A stretch of 64,000 nucleotides of DNA from Paracoxiella cheracis. Lineage in GTDB: Bacteria; Pseudomonadota; Gammaproteobacteria; Coxiellales; Coxiellaceae. The notes below the pieces were generated by a model. It was not told where the DNA came from. It worked only from the letters and a program-made list of their open reading frames with translations, and did no database searches. The DNA lies in contig NZ_CP186485.1 of NCBI RefSeq assembly GCF_049348705.1, positions 1,860,001 to 1,924,000 of the forward strand. Direction: 5' to 3'. The stretch's first letter is position 1; every line of letters starts with the position of its first letter. Below, in pieces: positions 33,664 to 42,092 of this stretch. Made by a program: the position numbers and the translations under genes.

Positions 33664-34629
33664 TCAAGCTTCCGGCTTTTTACGATTTTGAGCCTGCTGT
33701 AAGGGCGGCTGGACTTCACCAACTTGTGTTGGAATGCCCATATGCTCTCTCACAATTTCATCGGCCTTTTGCCAATCAATTTGTGAACCCTGATCACTCT
33801 CTAAAAGACTATTTATCAACGCCACAACCACAACCGAAGTATTCGACAAAGCCTCACGTTCCTCCACTAAGGGTAAATGCGCTTCGATATATAATTTGTG
33901 ATTCATAGTACCAGCAACATAGGGTTGATTAATAACAAGTACTGGCTCGCCCTTCGAGACCATGCCAAACAATTGTTTAACATCTTCCGGATATAAGTGA
34001 ATGCAACCAGCACTACTGCGTCGCCCGACACTGCTCGGTTCGTTCGTCCCGTGAATTAAATAAGTTGGTTTCGATAAGCGCAGTGCATAATAACCTAACG
34101 GATTCATGGGGCCAGACTGCGCGACTTTTGGCACCGGGTCACCGTGTTCTCGACGATATTTCATGATGCTGTCGGGGACGACCCAAACCGGATTTTTTAT
34201 TTTTTGGATAATATGCAAGGCACCCAAAGGACTCATCCAATTACGTCTACCAATACCAATGGGATATGTATAAAAATAATTTTTATTTTTGGGAAAATAA
34301 TACAACCGCATCGTTGCTAAATTAATTATGATTCCCTTACGAGGCACATGCGGCAACAGATATTCACGCGGAACGATGACGACAGTGCCTGGTACGGGTT
34401 GGTCTGGATTAACCTCGGGATTTGCCTCCACCAACTCAAAAAAACCAACGTCGTATCGCCTTGCAATCTTTGCAAAATCATCGCCCTCAAATACTTGCCC
34501 AAACTGCACCTCACCAAACAAATCATCGCCTTTAGGTGGGAGTTGAAACTTAAGCGCAAAGGATTGTGAGCAAAAAAAGATCAATCCCGCAAACAGGGGA
34601 AAAACCCATAAATTATTTTTTTTCAACAT
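33664..34629 (-). CDS. Periplasmic L,D-transpeptidase (YkuD domain)
   Basis: The 321-residue protein has a signal peptide (hydrophobic about 8-25, SQSFALK cut region) and a LysM-like segment (about 46-90, FGQVFEGDDFAKIARRYDV). A YkuD catalytic domain spans about 97-235, with histidine in YLIHGTNEPSSVG and the active cysteine in RRSSAGCIHLYPEDV. It resembles the ErfK/YbiS/YcfS/YnhG group that attaches Braun-type lipoprotein or makes 3-3 crosslinks. The C-terminal 80 residues are extra and glutamine-rich at the very end. The gene is convergent with tolR. Confidence 0.9.
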   Translation of the reverse strand: MLKKNNLWVFPLFAGLIFFCSQSFALKFQLPPKGDDLFGEVQFGQVFEGDDFAKIARRYDVGFFELVEANPEVNPDQPVPGTVVIVPREYLLPHVPRKGIIINLATMRLYYFPKNKNYFYTYPIGIGRRNWMSPLGALHIIQKIKNPVWVVPDSIMKYRREHGDPVPKVAQSGPMNPLGYYALRLSKPTYLIHGTNEPSSVGRRSSAGCIHLYPEDVKQLFGMVSKGEPVLVINQPYVAGTMNHKLYIEAHLPLVEEREALSNTSVVVVALINSLLESDQGSQIDWQKADEIVREHMGIPTQVGEVQPPLQQAQNRKKPEA

Positions 34630-34656
34630 CTTATACCAACCCTACCTTGCTAACCA

Positions 34657-35490
34657 TCACCTCATCTCTTCTTTTGGTACGCCGTATGCCAATACATTCG
34701 TTACTAGAGTCCCTAACAAAATAATAGTCCATGAAACATACAACCATATCAAAAATATTGGTATGGTCGCCAATGCTCCATATAACAGACGGTAAGTTGG
34801 GAAGTGGGTTAAGTATACCGTAAATCCATATTTTGCTAACTGAAACAATAGCATGGAAAGCAACCCACCTATTGCTGCATGCAGTAAGCGTACTTTACAA
34901 GAGGGAAGTACCCAGTTAAATATTGTAAACGTGATGAAGGTTAACACATAGGGAAGGATAAAGAAAAGTGGCTTTCGCACGTAAGGCGCCTTCACAACGT
35001 CCCCAATAAATGGCACGTGCGCCAGAAATGTACCGAGCACTACCAACCCTCCCAACACAATGGGTGAAACCAATAACACGATGAAATAAACCAAAAATGA
35101 AAGGGTAAAACGAAAACGGTGCTCTGCGCGCCAAACCGCATTAAAAGCGCGATTGATATTATACATCATCAACACAGCCACGATCGCCAAAAAAATAAGA
35201 TTCATAATGGATAAGCGGGTGACATTTAACAAAAATGCATCGAGATATTTCGTAATGACATCGGCCGACTGTGCGACAAAATTTGCAATAATAAATTTCT
35301 GAATCTCCTCACCAAGACCTCGAAAGCGAGGAAACAACGACAGCACACTAAACCCGATGATCATCAACGGCACCAATGATAACAACGTGGTATAAGCCAA
35401 CGACGCTGCACGTGTAGTCAACCCATCGTCTACAAATCGCCGATACAGATACACGACAATACAAGTTATCTTTCTAACGACAGTCCACAC
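34657..35490 (-). CDS. YihY/BrkB-family inner-membrane protein
   Basis: The 277-residue protein has about six helices. Family motifs are RAASLAYTTLLSLVPLMIIGFSVL (in parts, residues 27-50), the NRAFNAVWR loop and WLYVSWTIILLGTLV near the C-terminus. The family was once annotated as ribonuclease BN in error; the actual function is unknown. It is divergent from arsC. Confidence 0.9.
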   Translation of the reverse strand: MWTVVRKITCIVVYLYRRFVDDGLTTRAASLAYTTLLSLVPLMIIGFSVLSLFPRFRGLGEEIQKFIIANFVAQSADVITKYLDAFLLNVTRLSIMNLIFLAIVAVLMMYNINRAFNAVWRAEHRFRFTLSFLVYFIVLLVSPIVLGGLVVLGTFLAHVPFIGDVVKAPYVRKPLFFILPYVLTFITFTIFNWVLPSCKVRLLHAAIGGLLSMLLFQLAKYGFTVYLTHFPTYRLLYGALATIPIFLIWLYVSWTIILLGTLVTNVLAYGVPKEEMR

Positions 35491-35541
35491 GTTACAAAAC
35501 TCCTGTTATAATTGTCTCTATTTTATGGAGTAATTTTAATC

Positions 35542-35892
35542 ATGCCAAATGTTACTATTTACCACAACCCACGCTGCTCCAAGTCTCGGCAGGCTTTGCA
35601 GTTGTTGCGTGACCAACACATTGAACCCGAAATCATAGACTATCTCAAAACACCACCCGCTGCCGATACCCTGAAACACATTTTAAAATTACTGCACCTA
35701 AAACCAAGAGAATTGATGCGGACTAAAGAAGCCATTTATCGAGAAAATAACATTGGCAGTGACAGTTTGAGCGAGGAACAACTCATTGGTATGATGGTGA
35801 AGCATCCGATATTAATTGAACGCCCTATCGTTATTCACGGCAATAAAGCTGTCATTGGGCGCCCCCCTGAAAAAGTGCTGGAGATACTCTAA
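35542..35892 (+). CDS. arsC: ArsC-family (glutaredoxin-dependent) reductase
   Basis: The start is MPNVTIYHNPRC (35542), since the frame's earlier Met has no similarity and no better ribosome site. The thioredoxin-fold protein of 116 residues has the catalytic cysteine in NPRCSKSRQAL and the downstream motif RPIVIHGNKAVIGRPPE. It could be a true arsenate reductase or a YfgD-type relative; no arsB or arsR is nearby, which favours a housekeeping role. wrbA overlaps its stop (TAATG). Confidence 0.85.
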   Translation: MPNVTIYHNPRCSKSRQALQLLRDQHIEPEIIDYLKTPPAADTLKHILKLLHLKPRELMRTKEAIYRENNIGSDSLSEEQLIGMMVKHPILIERPIVIHGNKAVIGRPPEKVLEIL

Positions 35893-36485
35893 TGCCCTAT
35901 ATTTTAGTCCTTTACTACAGCCGTTATGGCGCCACTGCAAAAATGGCTCAACACGTGGCACGCGGTGTGGAGCAAGTGTCTGGGATGGAAGCACGAGTTC
36001 GTGCAGTGCCCGCTGTTTCATCTAACACCGAGGCCACTGAAAATAGTATTCCTGCCGATGGTCCTCCTTATGCAACGGATGAGGAATTTAAAAATTGTGC
36101 CGGTTTAGCTTTAGGTAGTCCCACACGTTTTGGTAACATGGCCGCACCTCTAAAATATTTTTTAGATGGGACTGGAGCTACCTGGCAATCCGGTGCATTA
36201 ATCGGCAAACCCGCGGGATTTTTCACGTCAACGGCAAGCTTACATGGCGGACAAGAATCGACTTTAATCAGTATGATACTCCCTTTAATTCATCATGGCG
36301 CCATTATTGTCGGCCTTCCTTACTCCGAAACCGAATTATTTACTACAACCACCGGTGGAACTCCTTACGGGCCCAGCCATCTCGCGGGTCCAGAAAGTAA
36401 ATTCCCGCTTAGCAAAGAAGAAGAGAAGTTATGCCAAGCGCTGGGTAAACGACTCGCAAAAGTTGCACTCAAATTAAAAACATAA
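35892..36485 (+). CDS. wrbA: NAD(P)H:quinone oxidoreductase WrbA
   Basis: The 197-residue flavodoxin-like protein has the FMN phosphate-binding loop YSRYGATAKMA (about 9-19) and GSPTRFGNMAAPLKYFLDGT (about 76-95). STASLHGGQESTL is also typical. It gives two-electron quinone reduction. It is translationally coupled to arsC and followed 4 bases later by zapE. Confidence 0.93.
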   Translation: MPYILVLYYSRYGATAKMAQHVARGVEQVSGMEARVRAVPAVSSNTEATENSIPADGPPYATDEEFKNCAGLALGSPTRFGNMAAPLKYFLDGTGATWQSGALIGKPAGFFTSTASLHGGQESTLISMILPLIHHGAIIVGLPYSETELFTTTTGGTPYGPSHLAGPESKFPLSKEEEKLCQALGKRLAKVALKLKT

Positions 36486-36489
36486 ATAC

Positions 36490-37572
36490 ATGACGCCACT
36501 ACAATATTATCAACAACAACTTGACTCCGGGCTCATTGAAAAAGACCCGCAACAGTTAGAGGCCATGCAAGAGTTGCAACACATTTATACGCAGCTCTTA
36601 AAGCAAGAGAGTCAGCGCAAAAATTTTTTAGGTCAGCTAGTTCACTCCCTAAAAACCCCAAAACCCATTAAAGGCCTGTATTTATGGGGCAGCGTGGGCG
36701 TTGGAAAAACCTTTATGATGGAGATCTTTTTTCACTGTTTACCCATTAACAAATTACGACTGCATTTTCATCAGTTTATGCAGCGTACGCATGATGAATT
36801 AACGCGATTACAGGGGCAGAAAAATCCTCTCGATATTTTTGCAAAAAAACTGGCTAAAGAAACGAGCGTGCTTTGTTTCGATGAATTTTTTGTCTCCAAT
36901 ATCGCCGATGCGATGCTCCTCAGTGGACTTTTGAAATCATTATTTGAAAATGGTATTTGTTTGATTGCAAGCTCAAACGTACAACCCGATGACCTTTATA
37001 AAAACGGCATACAACGTGAAAACTTTCTGCCCGCGATCGAACTCATAAAAAATAACACCACCGTGTTTCACATGATCTCGCATCACGACTATCGTCTGGA
37101 ACACGTTACCCAAGCTGGGGTTTATTTCACTCCCTTAAGTAGTGAAGCTGAACAAAATATGGAAAAAAGTTTCCAGCACTTTTCAAATCACAAACCGGGT
37201 GCCGAGGGTACCATCGATATCTATGGTAGGCCTGTGAAAATTCGCAAACAAGCAGGCAGCACTATCTGGTTTGATTTTACCGACATTTGTGGCATTCCAC
37301 GCTCACAAAAGGATTTTCTTTATTTGGCCAAGCATTACCAAACCGTTTTAATCAGCAACATCCCTGTCATTAGCCAAAACGAGAATAACTTGATTACGTC
37401 GTTTATCAATCTCATCGATGTGCTATACGATGCCCGCATCAAATTAGTGATTTCTGCCGAAACGCACGTGGAAGGACTCTATCCAGAAGGTCAAATGCGA
37501 TTCGCTTTTGCCCGCGCGCAATCGCGCCTCATTGAGATGCAGTCAGCGGATTATTTTGCAAAGTCGCGCTAA
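36490..37572 (+). CDS. zapE: Cell-division ATPase ZapE (AFG1 family)
   Basis: The 360-residue protein has an AFG1-type ATPase core: Walker A LWGSVGVGKTFMM (about 57-69), Walker B VLCFDEFFVSNIADAML (about 126-142), then SSNVQPDDLYKNGIQRENFLPAI. E. coli ZapE associates with FtsZ and destabilises its filaments. The length is close to the 375 of E. coli. It closes the arsC-wrbA-zapE run. Confidence 0.93.
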   Translation: MTPLQYYQQQLDSGLIEKDPQQLEAMQELQHIYTQLLKQESQRKNFLGQLVHSLKTPKPIKGLYLWGSVGVGKTFMMEIFFHCLPINKLRLHFHQFMQRTHDELTRLQGQKNPLDIFAKKLAKETSVLCFDEFFVSNIADAMLLSGLLKSLFENGICLIASSNVQPDDLYKNGIQRENFLPAIELIKNNTTVFHMISHHDYRLEHVTQAGVYFTPLSSEAEQNMEKSFQHFSNHKPGAEGTIDIYGRPVKIRKQAGSTIWFDFTDICGIPRSQKDFLYLAKHYQTVLISNIPVISQNENNLITSFINLIDVLYDARIKLVISAETHVEGLYPEGQMRFAFARAQSRLIEMQSADYFAKSR

Positions 37573-37648
37573 CTACGTGCCCCTGGATGTGAGGCGCCAT
37601 TCGTGGGCACTTTACTGTGAAAAATGAGCCTCGCCATATTTTGAATTT

Positions 37649-37719
37649 CAATTGCTTGGCTTACGCGATTGGTGTTACTGTTTTTCAGGAATCGCCCTCC
37701 TTGGCTGCTAAGTACTTCC
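37649..37719. repeat. Dispersed palindromic repeat, copy D (one arm plus loop)
   Basis: CAATTGCTTGGCTTACGCGA, GGTGTTACTGTTTTTC and TTGGCTGCTAAGTACTTCC match the left arm and long loop of copy A. The distal arm is missing. It occupies most of the zapE/37818 intergenic gap and shows the outer sequence removed by the IS6 end in copy A. Confidence 0.7.
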
Positions 37720-37817
37720 AATGCTATTCGATCAGCTCAAAGCAGTAAATTTCCGCACAAATGGCGCTCCGAAATACAGTCAGGTGTGCAGTTACAAAAA
37801 ATCCTTGGCTCAGTTTA

Positions 37818-38264
37818 TTAATGAAAAATATAATGAGCAAACGTTGAAATGGCACTCATAACAACGATTAGCGTACCAAGAACACTGACGGTAGTGATGG
37901 TACAACGGTTAATCGTTCTTTCTAATCGCAGCTCAATTTCTGCAAATCTTTTATCGGAATAAGCACGAGACTCTGCAAATTTTTTATCGTATAGCGCACG
38001 ATCTTCCGCAAATTTTTTATCATATAACGCACGATCCTCTGCGCATTCACGCCTGAATTCTTCGAGCCTTTTATCGAAGTGGTTAAAAGTTTCCTCCATA
38101 CGACTCATAGCCCGTTCAAACATAGAATCAGTTTCAACTTTAGTATACATACTCTGCCTCAACACCTTAGACAGTGATGCCGAATGCACTTCAGCATGCG
38201 TGACACCACCTTTTTCTAACATTTTAACATAAGACAATGTGTCAAATACAATACCGTAGGTCAT
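37818..38264 (-). CDS. Coiled-coil, tail-anchored membrane protein (DUF1640-like)
   Basis: The 148-residue protein begins with a FDTLSYVKMLEKGGVTHAEV segment like that of DUF1640/CCDC90 proteins. A charged coiled coil follows (about 50-120). Within it, 11-residue units AEDRALYDKKF repeat twice, with a third diverged unit AESRAYSDKRF (about 75-107). A C-terminal hydrophobic helix (about 124-146) would anchor it in the membrane. The DNA repeats are 33 bp (about 37965-38055). The function is unknown. It may be a small membrane scaffold. Confidence 0.75.
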   Translation of the reverse strand: MTYGIVFDTLSYVKMLEKGGVTHAEVHSASLSKVLRQSMYTKVETDSMFERAMSRMEETFNHFDKRLEEFRRECAEDRALYDKKFAEDRALYDKKFAESRAYSDKRFAEIELRLERTINRCTITTVSVLGTLIVVMSAISTFAHYIFH

Positions 38265-38377
38265 ATTATAAATTCCAAATAATTATGCGCACTCTAACTC
38301 TAAATGTGAAGCATCAGTTGTGTATTTACAATAATAGAAAATAAAAATAGAGTCGACAATACAGGGATTAAAAATCC

Positions 38378-39571
38378 CTAAGGCACTAACGAATGATGCT
38401 CATGTCGCGGTTGTGTAAACCGTAAAATTAAATATCCTAACAACCCCGACAAAAAAGAACCGCCGATAACACCGACACGCACCATCGCATCATAGCTTCC
38501 GTCGTGACCATGAAACGCTAATGTGCCAATAAATAAACTCATGGTAAAACCAACACCAGCAATGAGCCCTACTCCATACACTCCAAACCAAGTTGAGCCG
38601 TGCGGCTTTTTGGCAAACCCCAATTTAACTCCTAGCCAAGAAGCCCCAAAAATCCCGATCTGTTTACCCAAAAACAGTCCCGCACCGATACCAAGTGTGA
38701 TTGGGCTAAAAAGTTCGTACAGCGAAATACCCGCAAAAGAAACACCCGCATTGGCAAACGCAAAAATTGGCAATACGCCAAAAGCCAACCAAGGATGTAA
38801 CTTGTGCTCCAAACTACGCAAGGGTGAAACATCGGTGTAGCGTTTATCTCGGATAGGAATGGCAAACGCTAAAACAATTCCTGCCAATGTGGCATGCACA
38901 CCCGAATTTAAGACGCACAACCACAACGCAATTCCTACTAATACATAGGGTGTAATCGCCATCACTTGAAATCGGTTCAACACGACAAGCAGCACCACAC
39001 AACCCGTCGCTATCGATAACATCACCACGGAAATATGAACAGTATAAAATATCGCGATAATAATAATGGCCCCGATATCATCAAAAATCGCGAGTGCCGT
39101 TAAAAATATTTTTAACGACACCGGCAACCTTGATCTTAATAAAGCCAAAATACCCAGCGAAAAAGCAATATCCGTTGCCGTCGGAATAGCCCAGCCACGC
39201 AACGCGACTGCATCGCCACGATTTAGAAGAAAGTAAATTAATCCTGGCACTAACATCCCACCAACAGCAGCTATTGCCGGCAGCACTGCTTTCGACATGC
39301 TACTCAACTCACCTTCAAACATCTCCCGCTTAATTTCTAAACCCACCAATAGAAAAAAGATAGTCATCAAACCATCGTTGATCCAGAGTTGTAAGGGTTT
39401 TGATAATTTATAATCAGCGATTTGAACAGTAAAATGGAGGTCAAAAAACGCTTCGTAATATTGATGCCATCCGGTGTTATCAATAATTAATGCGAGAATA
39501 GCGGCAATAAATAAAATAACACCGGCGCTCGATTCGAGTTGTATGAACTCTCGGAGTGTTCTAAATGGCAT
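38378..39571 (-). CDS. nhaA: Na+/H+ antiporter NhaA
   Basis: The 397-residue protein has about 12 helices. The ion-binding aspartates lie in ALAIFDDIGAIIIIAIF and the conserved PTATDIAFSLGIL precedes them. The pH-sensing N-terminal half and GVHATLAGIVLAFAIP fit NhaA. It is encoded directly after a small holin-like gene (no gap), probably one transcript. Confidence 0.95.
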   Translation of the reverse strand: MPFRTLREFIQLESSAGVILFIAAILALIIDNTGWHQYYEAFFDLHFTVQIADYKLSKPLQLWINDGLMTIFFLLVGLEIKREMFEGELSSMSKAVLPAIAAVGGMLVPGLIYFLLNRGDAVALRGWAIPTATDIAFSLGILALLRSRLPVSLKIFLTALAIFDDIGAIIIIAIFYTVHISVVMLSIATGCVVLLVVLNRFQVMAITPYVLVGIALWLCVLNSGVHATLAGIVLAFAIPIRDKRYTDVSPLRSLEHKLHPWLAFGVLPIFAFANAGVSFAGISLYELFSPITLGIGAGLFLGKQIGIFGASWLGVKLGFAKKPHGSTWFGVYGVGLIAGVGFTMSLFIGTLAFHGHDGSYDAMVRVGVIGGSFLSGLLGYLILRFTQPRHEHHSLVP

Positions 39572-39871
39572 TTAGACAGAACCTCCACTGCTCTCACTCG
39601 TCGCTTTGCAACAAGCGCAAGCATTATAAATTGCTGCAAGAATAACGCCAGCAATAAAGAGATCCACAAATCCCCAAATAGCACCAAGCACAGCACCCCA
39701 AAATGTCGGTGAATATCCTAAATAAACAGAACCGATAACATTGACCATCGAAATACCCCATCCTGACAACGCAGCCAACCAACCCATAATAAGCAAGCCA
39801 ATCGCCCAAACGATGCCGAAAGCAAATCCGAAAGCCCAAACACGTAATTTTGTACGATTATTATTAGCCAT
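39572..39871 (-). CDS. Small holin-like membrane protein upstream of nhaA
   Basis: The 99-residue protein has two or three hydrophobic helices (about 10-33, 38-57 and 58-84). It is rich in glycine and tryptophan and ends in a cysteine pair and a serine/glycine tail (KATSESSGGSV). It resembles small holin-type proteins of the bacteriophage holin-like family in Legionellales-type genomes, but there are no phage genes nearby. It ends at the base before the nhaA start, so coupling is likely. The biological role is unknown. Confidence 0.65.
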   Translation of the reverse strand: MANNNRTKLRVWAFGFAFGIVWAIGLLIMGWLAALSGWGISMVNVIGSVYLGYSPTFWGAVLGAIWGFVDLFIAGVILAAIYNACACCKATSESSGGSV

Positions 39872-39958
39872 GACAATCTCCTTTGCTTAAATATTACGCA
39901 CAACAGAATTATACTCGCGTTTTTTACCTCATGCCAGAATAAGGGTAGACTACGAATC

Positions 39959-41191
39959 ATGGATACATACACACTCTCATCAATTATTCTCACACTCGCT
40001 GTTATTATTGGCTATTTAAATCATCGTTTTATCCAAATGCAAAGCACCATCGCAATCATGACAGCCGCACTAGGACTCTCTGCAATACTACTCATCTTGC
40101 AGCACTTTGGAATTGCCAACATTGCCATAAAAACGGAAGCGATCGTCGCCAATATCAACTTTCCAGACTTATTATTGAAAGGCATGCTGAGTTTTTTATT
40201 ATTCGCTGGCGCGCTGACCATTGATTTTAGCAGTCTCAAAGATCAAAAATGGGAAATTGGTATTCTTTCCTCGTTGAGCACGATCGTTTCAGCGTTAATT
40301 GTGGGCATATTGGTTTATTATTTATTGCCTTTGCTCAGCATCCATTTACCACTGCTATATTGCCTATTGTTCGGCGCACTTATTTCTCCCACGGACCCCA
40401 TCGCCGTGTTAGCCACATTTAAAAAAATCGGCGTCCCCAAGGCATTGAAAGTCTGTGTAGCCGGTGAATCGCTCTTCAACGACGGTGTTGGTATTGTGAT
40501 CTTTGCAACACTTTATGCCCTGACTTTTAATGGCACTCCCATTACGTTTGAGCAAGTCAGTCTATTATTTTTAAAGCAAGCCGTGGGTGGCATTGCTTAC
40601 GGATTATTGTTGGGTTATGTGACGAATTGGCTCATCAAATCGATTAACGATCACCGCATCGCAATTTTATTGACGCTAGGCGCTGTGACCGGTGGCTACG
40701 CCTTTGCACTATGGCTTGGCATTTCTGGCCCCCTAGCCATGGTTGTGACCGGCATATTAGTTGGCAACAAGAATATACATAAAAAACAAACTAAAATGAG
40801 TGAATCATTAGATATTTTTTGGGAAGTTATCGATGAGATATTAAATGCTGTTTTATTTTTATTAATCGGATTCGAGTTATTAAACATACAAGCTAGCGGA
40901 CTTCAAATCATCGCGATTCTCGGCGCAATTCCATTAGTGTTATTTGTGCGACTACTAACAGTCGCTATTCCCATGAAATTGATTCAGCTACGGCGACAAC
41001 ACAACCCCTACACCATCGCTATTTTAACATGGGGCGGATTACGCGGAGGATTGGCCGTTGCTCTGGCATTATCACTGCCACCAAGCGACTACCGCAATTT
41101 TATTTTGGCAATGACTTACGGGGTTGTCGCATTCGCCGTTATCGTACAGGGCCTCAGCATCAAGCCTTTAGCACACTTATCAAAACAGTAG
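39959..41191 (+). CDS. CPA1-family Na+/H+ antiporter (NhaP-like)
   Basis: The 410-residue protein has about 12 helices. The CPA1 marks are LISPTDPIAVLATF (about 140-153) and GESLFNDGVGIVIF (about 169-182, Asn-Asp ion site). WGGLRGGLAVALALSLP is a family motif close to the C-terminus. It lacks a long cytoplasmic tail. It is divergent from the nhaA transcript, giving two sodium antiporters side by side. Confidence 0.92.
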   Translation: MDTYTLSSIILTLAVIIGYLNHRFIQMQSTIAIMTAALGLSAILLILQHFGIANIAIKTEAIVANINFPDLLLKGMLSFLLFAGALTIDFSSLKDQKWEIGILSSLSTIVSALIVGILVYYLLPLLSIHLPLLYCLLFGALISPTDPIAVLATFKKIGVPKALKVCVAGESLFNDGVGIVIFATLYALTFNGTPITFEQVSLLFLKQAVGGIAYGLLLGYVTNWLIKSINDHRIAILLTLGAVTGGYAFALWLGISGPLAMVVTGILVGNKNIHKKQTKMSESLDIFWEVIDEILNAVLFLLIGFELLNIQASGLQIIAILGAIPLVLFVRLLTVAIPMKLIQLRRQHNPYTIAILTWGGLRGGLAVALALSLPPSDYRNFILAMTYGVVAFAVIVQGLSIKPLAHLSKQ

Positions 41192-41318
41192 CACAAGGTG
41201 CATTAACCCTTTGCATTTTGAGCTCAAACCCATTAAGATGGCCATCTTTGCTTAGGTCGATAGGCGGCCTAATGCAGTTAAAATCAACAAGTTAATTTAA
41301 GGTAGGTGAGCGTATTCT

Positions 41319-41543
41319 ATGCCAACCATAGAGATACCAGATGATCACGCTTTCGACGTCTCGTTACGTCGCTTCAAAAGAGCATGTGAAAAAGCCGGGA
41401 TTCCCACAAAACTCAGACAAATCGAGTATTATGAGAAGCCCACAAGCAAGCGTAAACGCAGACGTGCTGCTGCTGTCAAACGCTATGCGAAAAAGCTGCA
41501 AAAAGAGCAAGAAGCATTGGATCGAGAACGCAGCCGCTATTAA
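41319..41543 (+). CDS. rpsU: 30S ribosomal protein S21
   Basis: The 74-residue, arginine/lysine-rich protein has the S21 signature DVSLRRFKRACEKAGI and ends KRRRAAAVKRYAKKLQKEQE. It leads the macromolecular-synthesis operon with yqeY, dnaG and rpoD. The start region reads PTIEIPDDH, a slight variant of the usual PVIKVRENE. Confidence 0.95.
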   Translation: MPTIEIPDDHAFDVSLRRFKRACEKAGIPTKLRQIEYYEKPTSKRKRRRAAAVKRYAKKLQKEQEALDRERSRY

Positions 41544-41552
41544 AGGATCAAG

Positions 41553-42008
41553 ATGACAGCGGAAGATCTTAAGAAAAAAATCCAAAACGATATGGTTGCC
41601 GCGATGCGCGCTAAAGAAAAAGAGCGTCTCGGCACCATTCGTTTGTTAATGGCAGCGATCAAACAACGTGAAATCGACGATCAAATAACATTAGATAATA
41701 ATGGCGTACTCAAGGTCATCGAAAAAATGATCAAGCAGCGCCGTGATTCCATCAAACAGTATGAAACCGGCAATCGTCCTGAGCTTGCCGAGAAAGAAAG
41801 TAAAGAAATCGACATTCTTCAAGTCTACATGCCAGCACAAATGAGCGATGCGGATATTAATGCCGCTATCGATGAGGCTATCCAAAGCACAGGCGCTTCC
41901 AGCATGAAAGACATGGGTAAAGTCATGGGCGTTCTCAAAGATAAGCTCCAAGGCCGAGCCGATATGGGTGCTGTCAGCGCTAAAATCAAACAACACTTAG
42001 ACGCTTAA
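41553..42008 (+). CDS. yqeY: YqeY (GatB/YqeY-domain) protein
   Basis: The 151-residue protein has the GatB-tail-like fold: MRAKEKERLGTIRLLMAAIKQ and YMPAQMSDADINAAIDEAI, then KDMGKVMGVLKDKLQGRADM. It may affect amidation-linked tRNA functions, though its role is unproven. It sits 9 bases after rpsU, the common place for it in gammaproteobacteria with this operon. Confidence 0.93.
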   Translation: MTAEDLKKKIQNDMVAAMRAKEKERLGTIRLLMAAIKQREIDDQITLDNNGVLKVIEKMIKQRRDSIKQYETGNRPELAEKESKEIDILQVYMPAQMSDADINAAIDEAIQSTGASSMKDMGKVMGVLKDKLQGRADMGAVSAKIKQHLDA

Positions 42009-42092
42009 CTGCTTCAATTACGACAAGCAAACAACCTCCACTCAAAACTCATTAATTTGACAAATATCCAACGTTACTGCTTAGATACCATC

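Noticed and set aside
37960..38060. CRISPR-like array
   Set aside because: The 33-bp repeats are contiguous without spacers and keep the frame of a coiled-coil protein.
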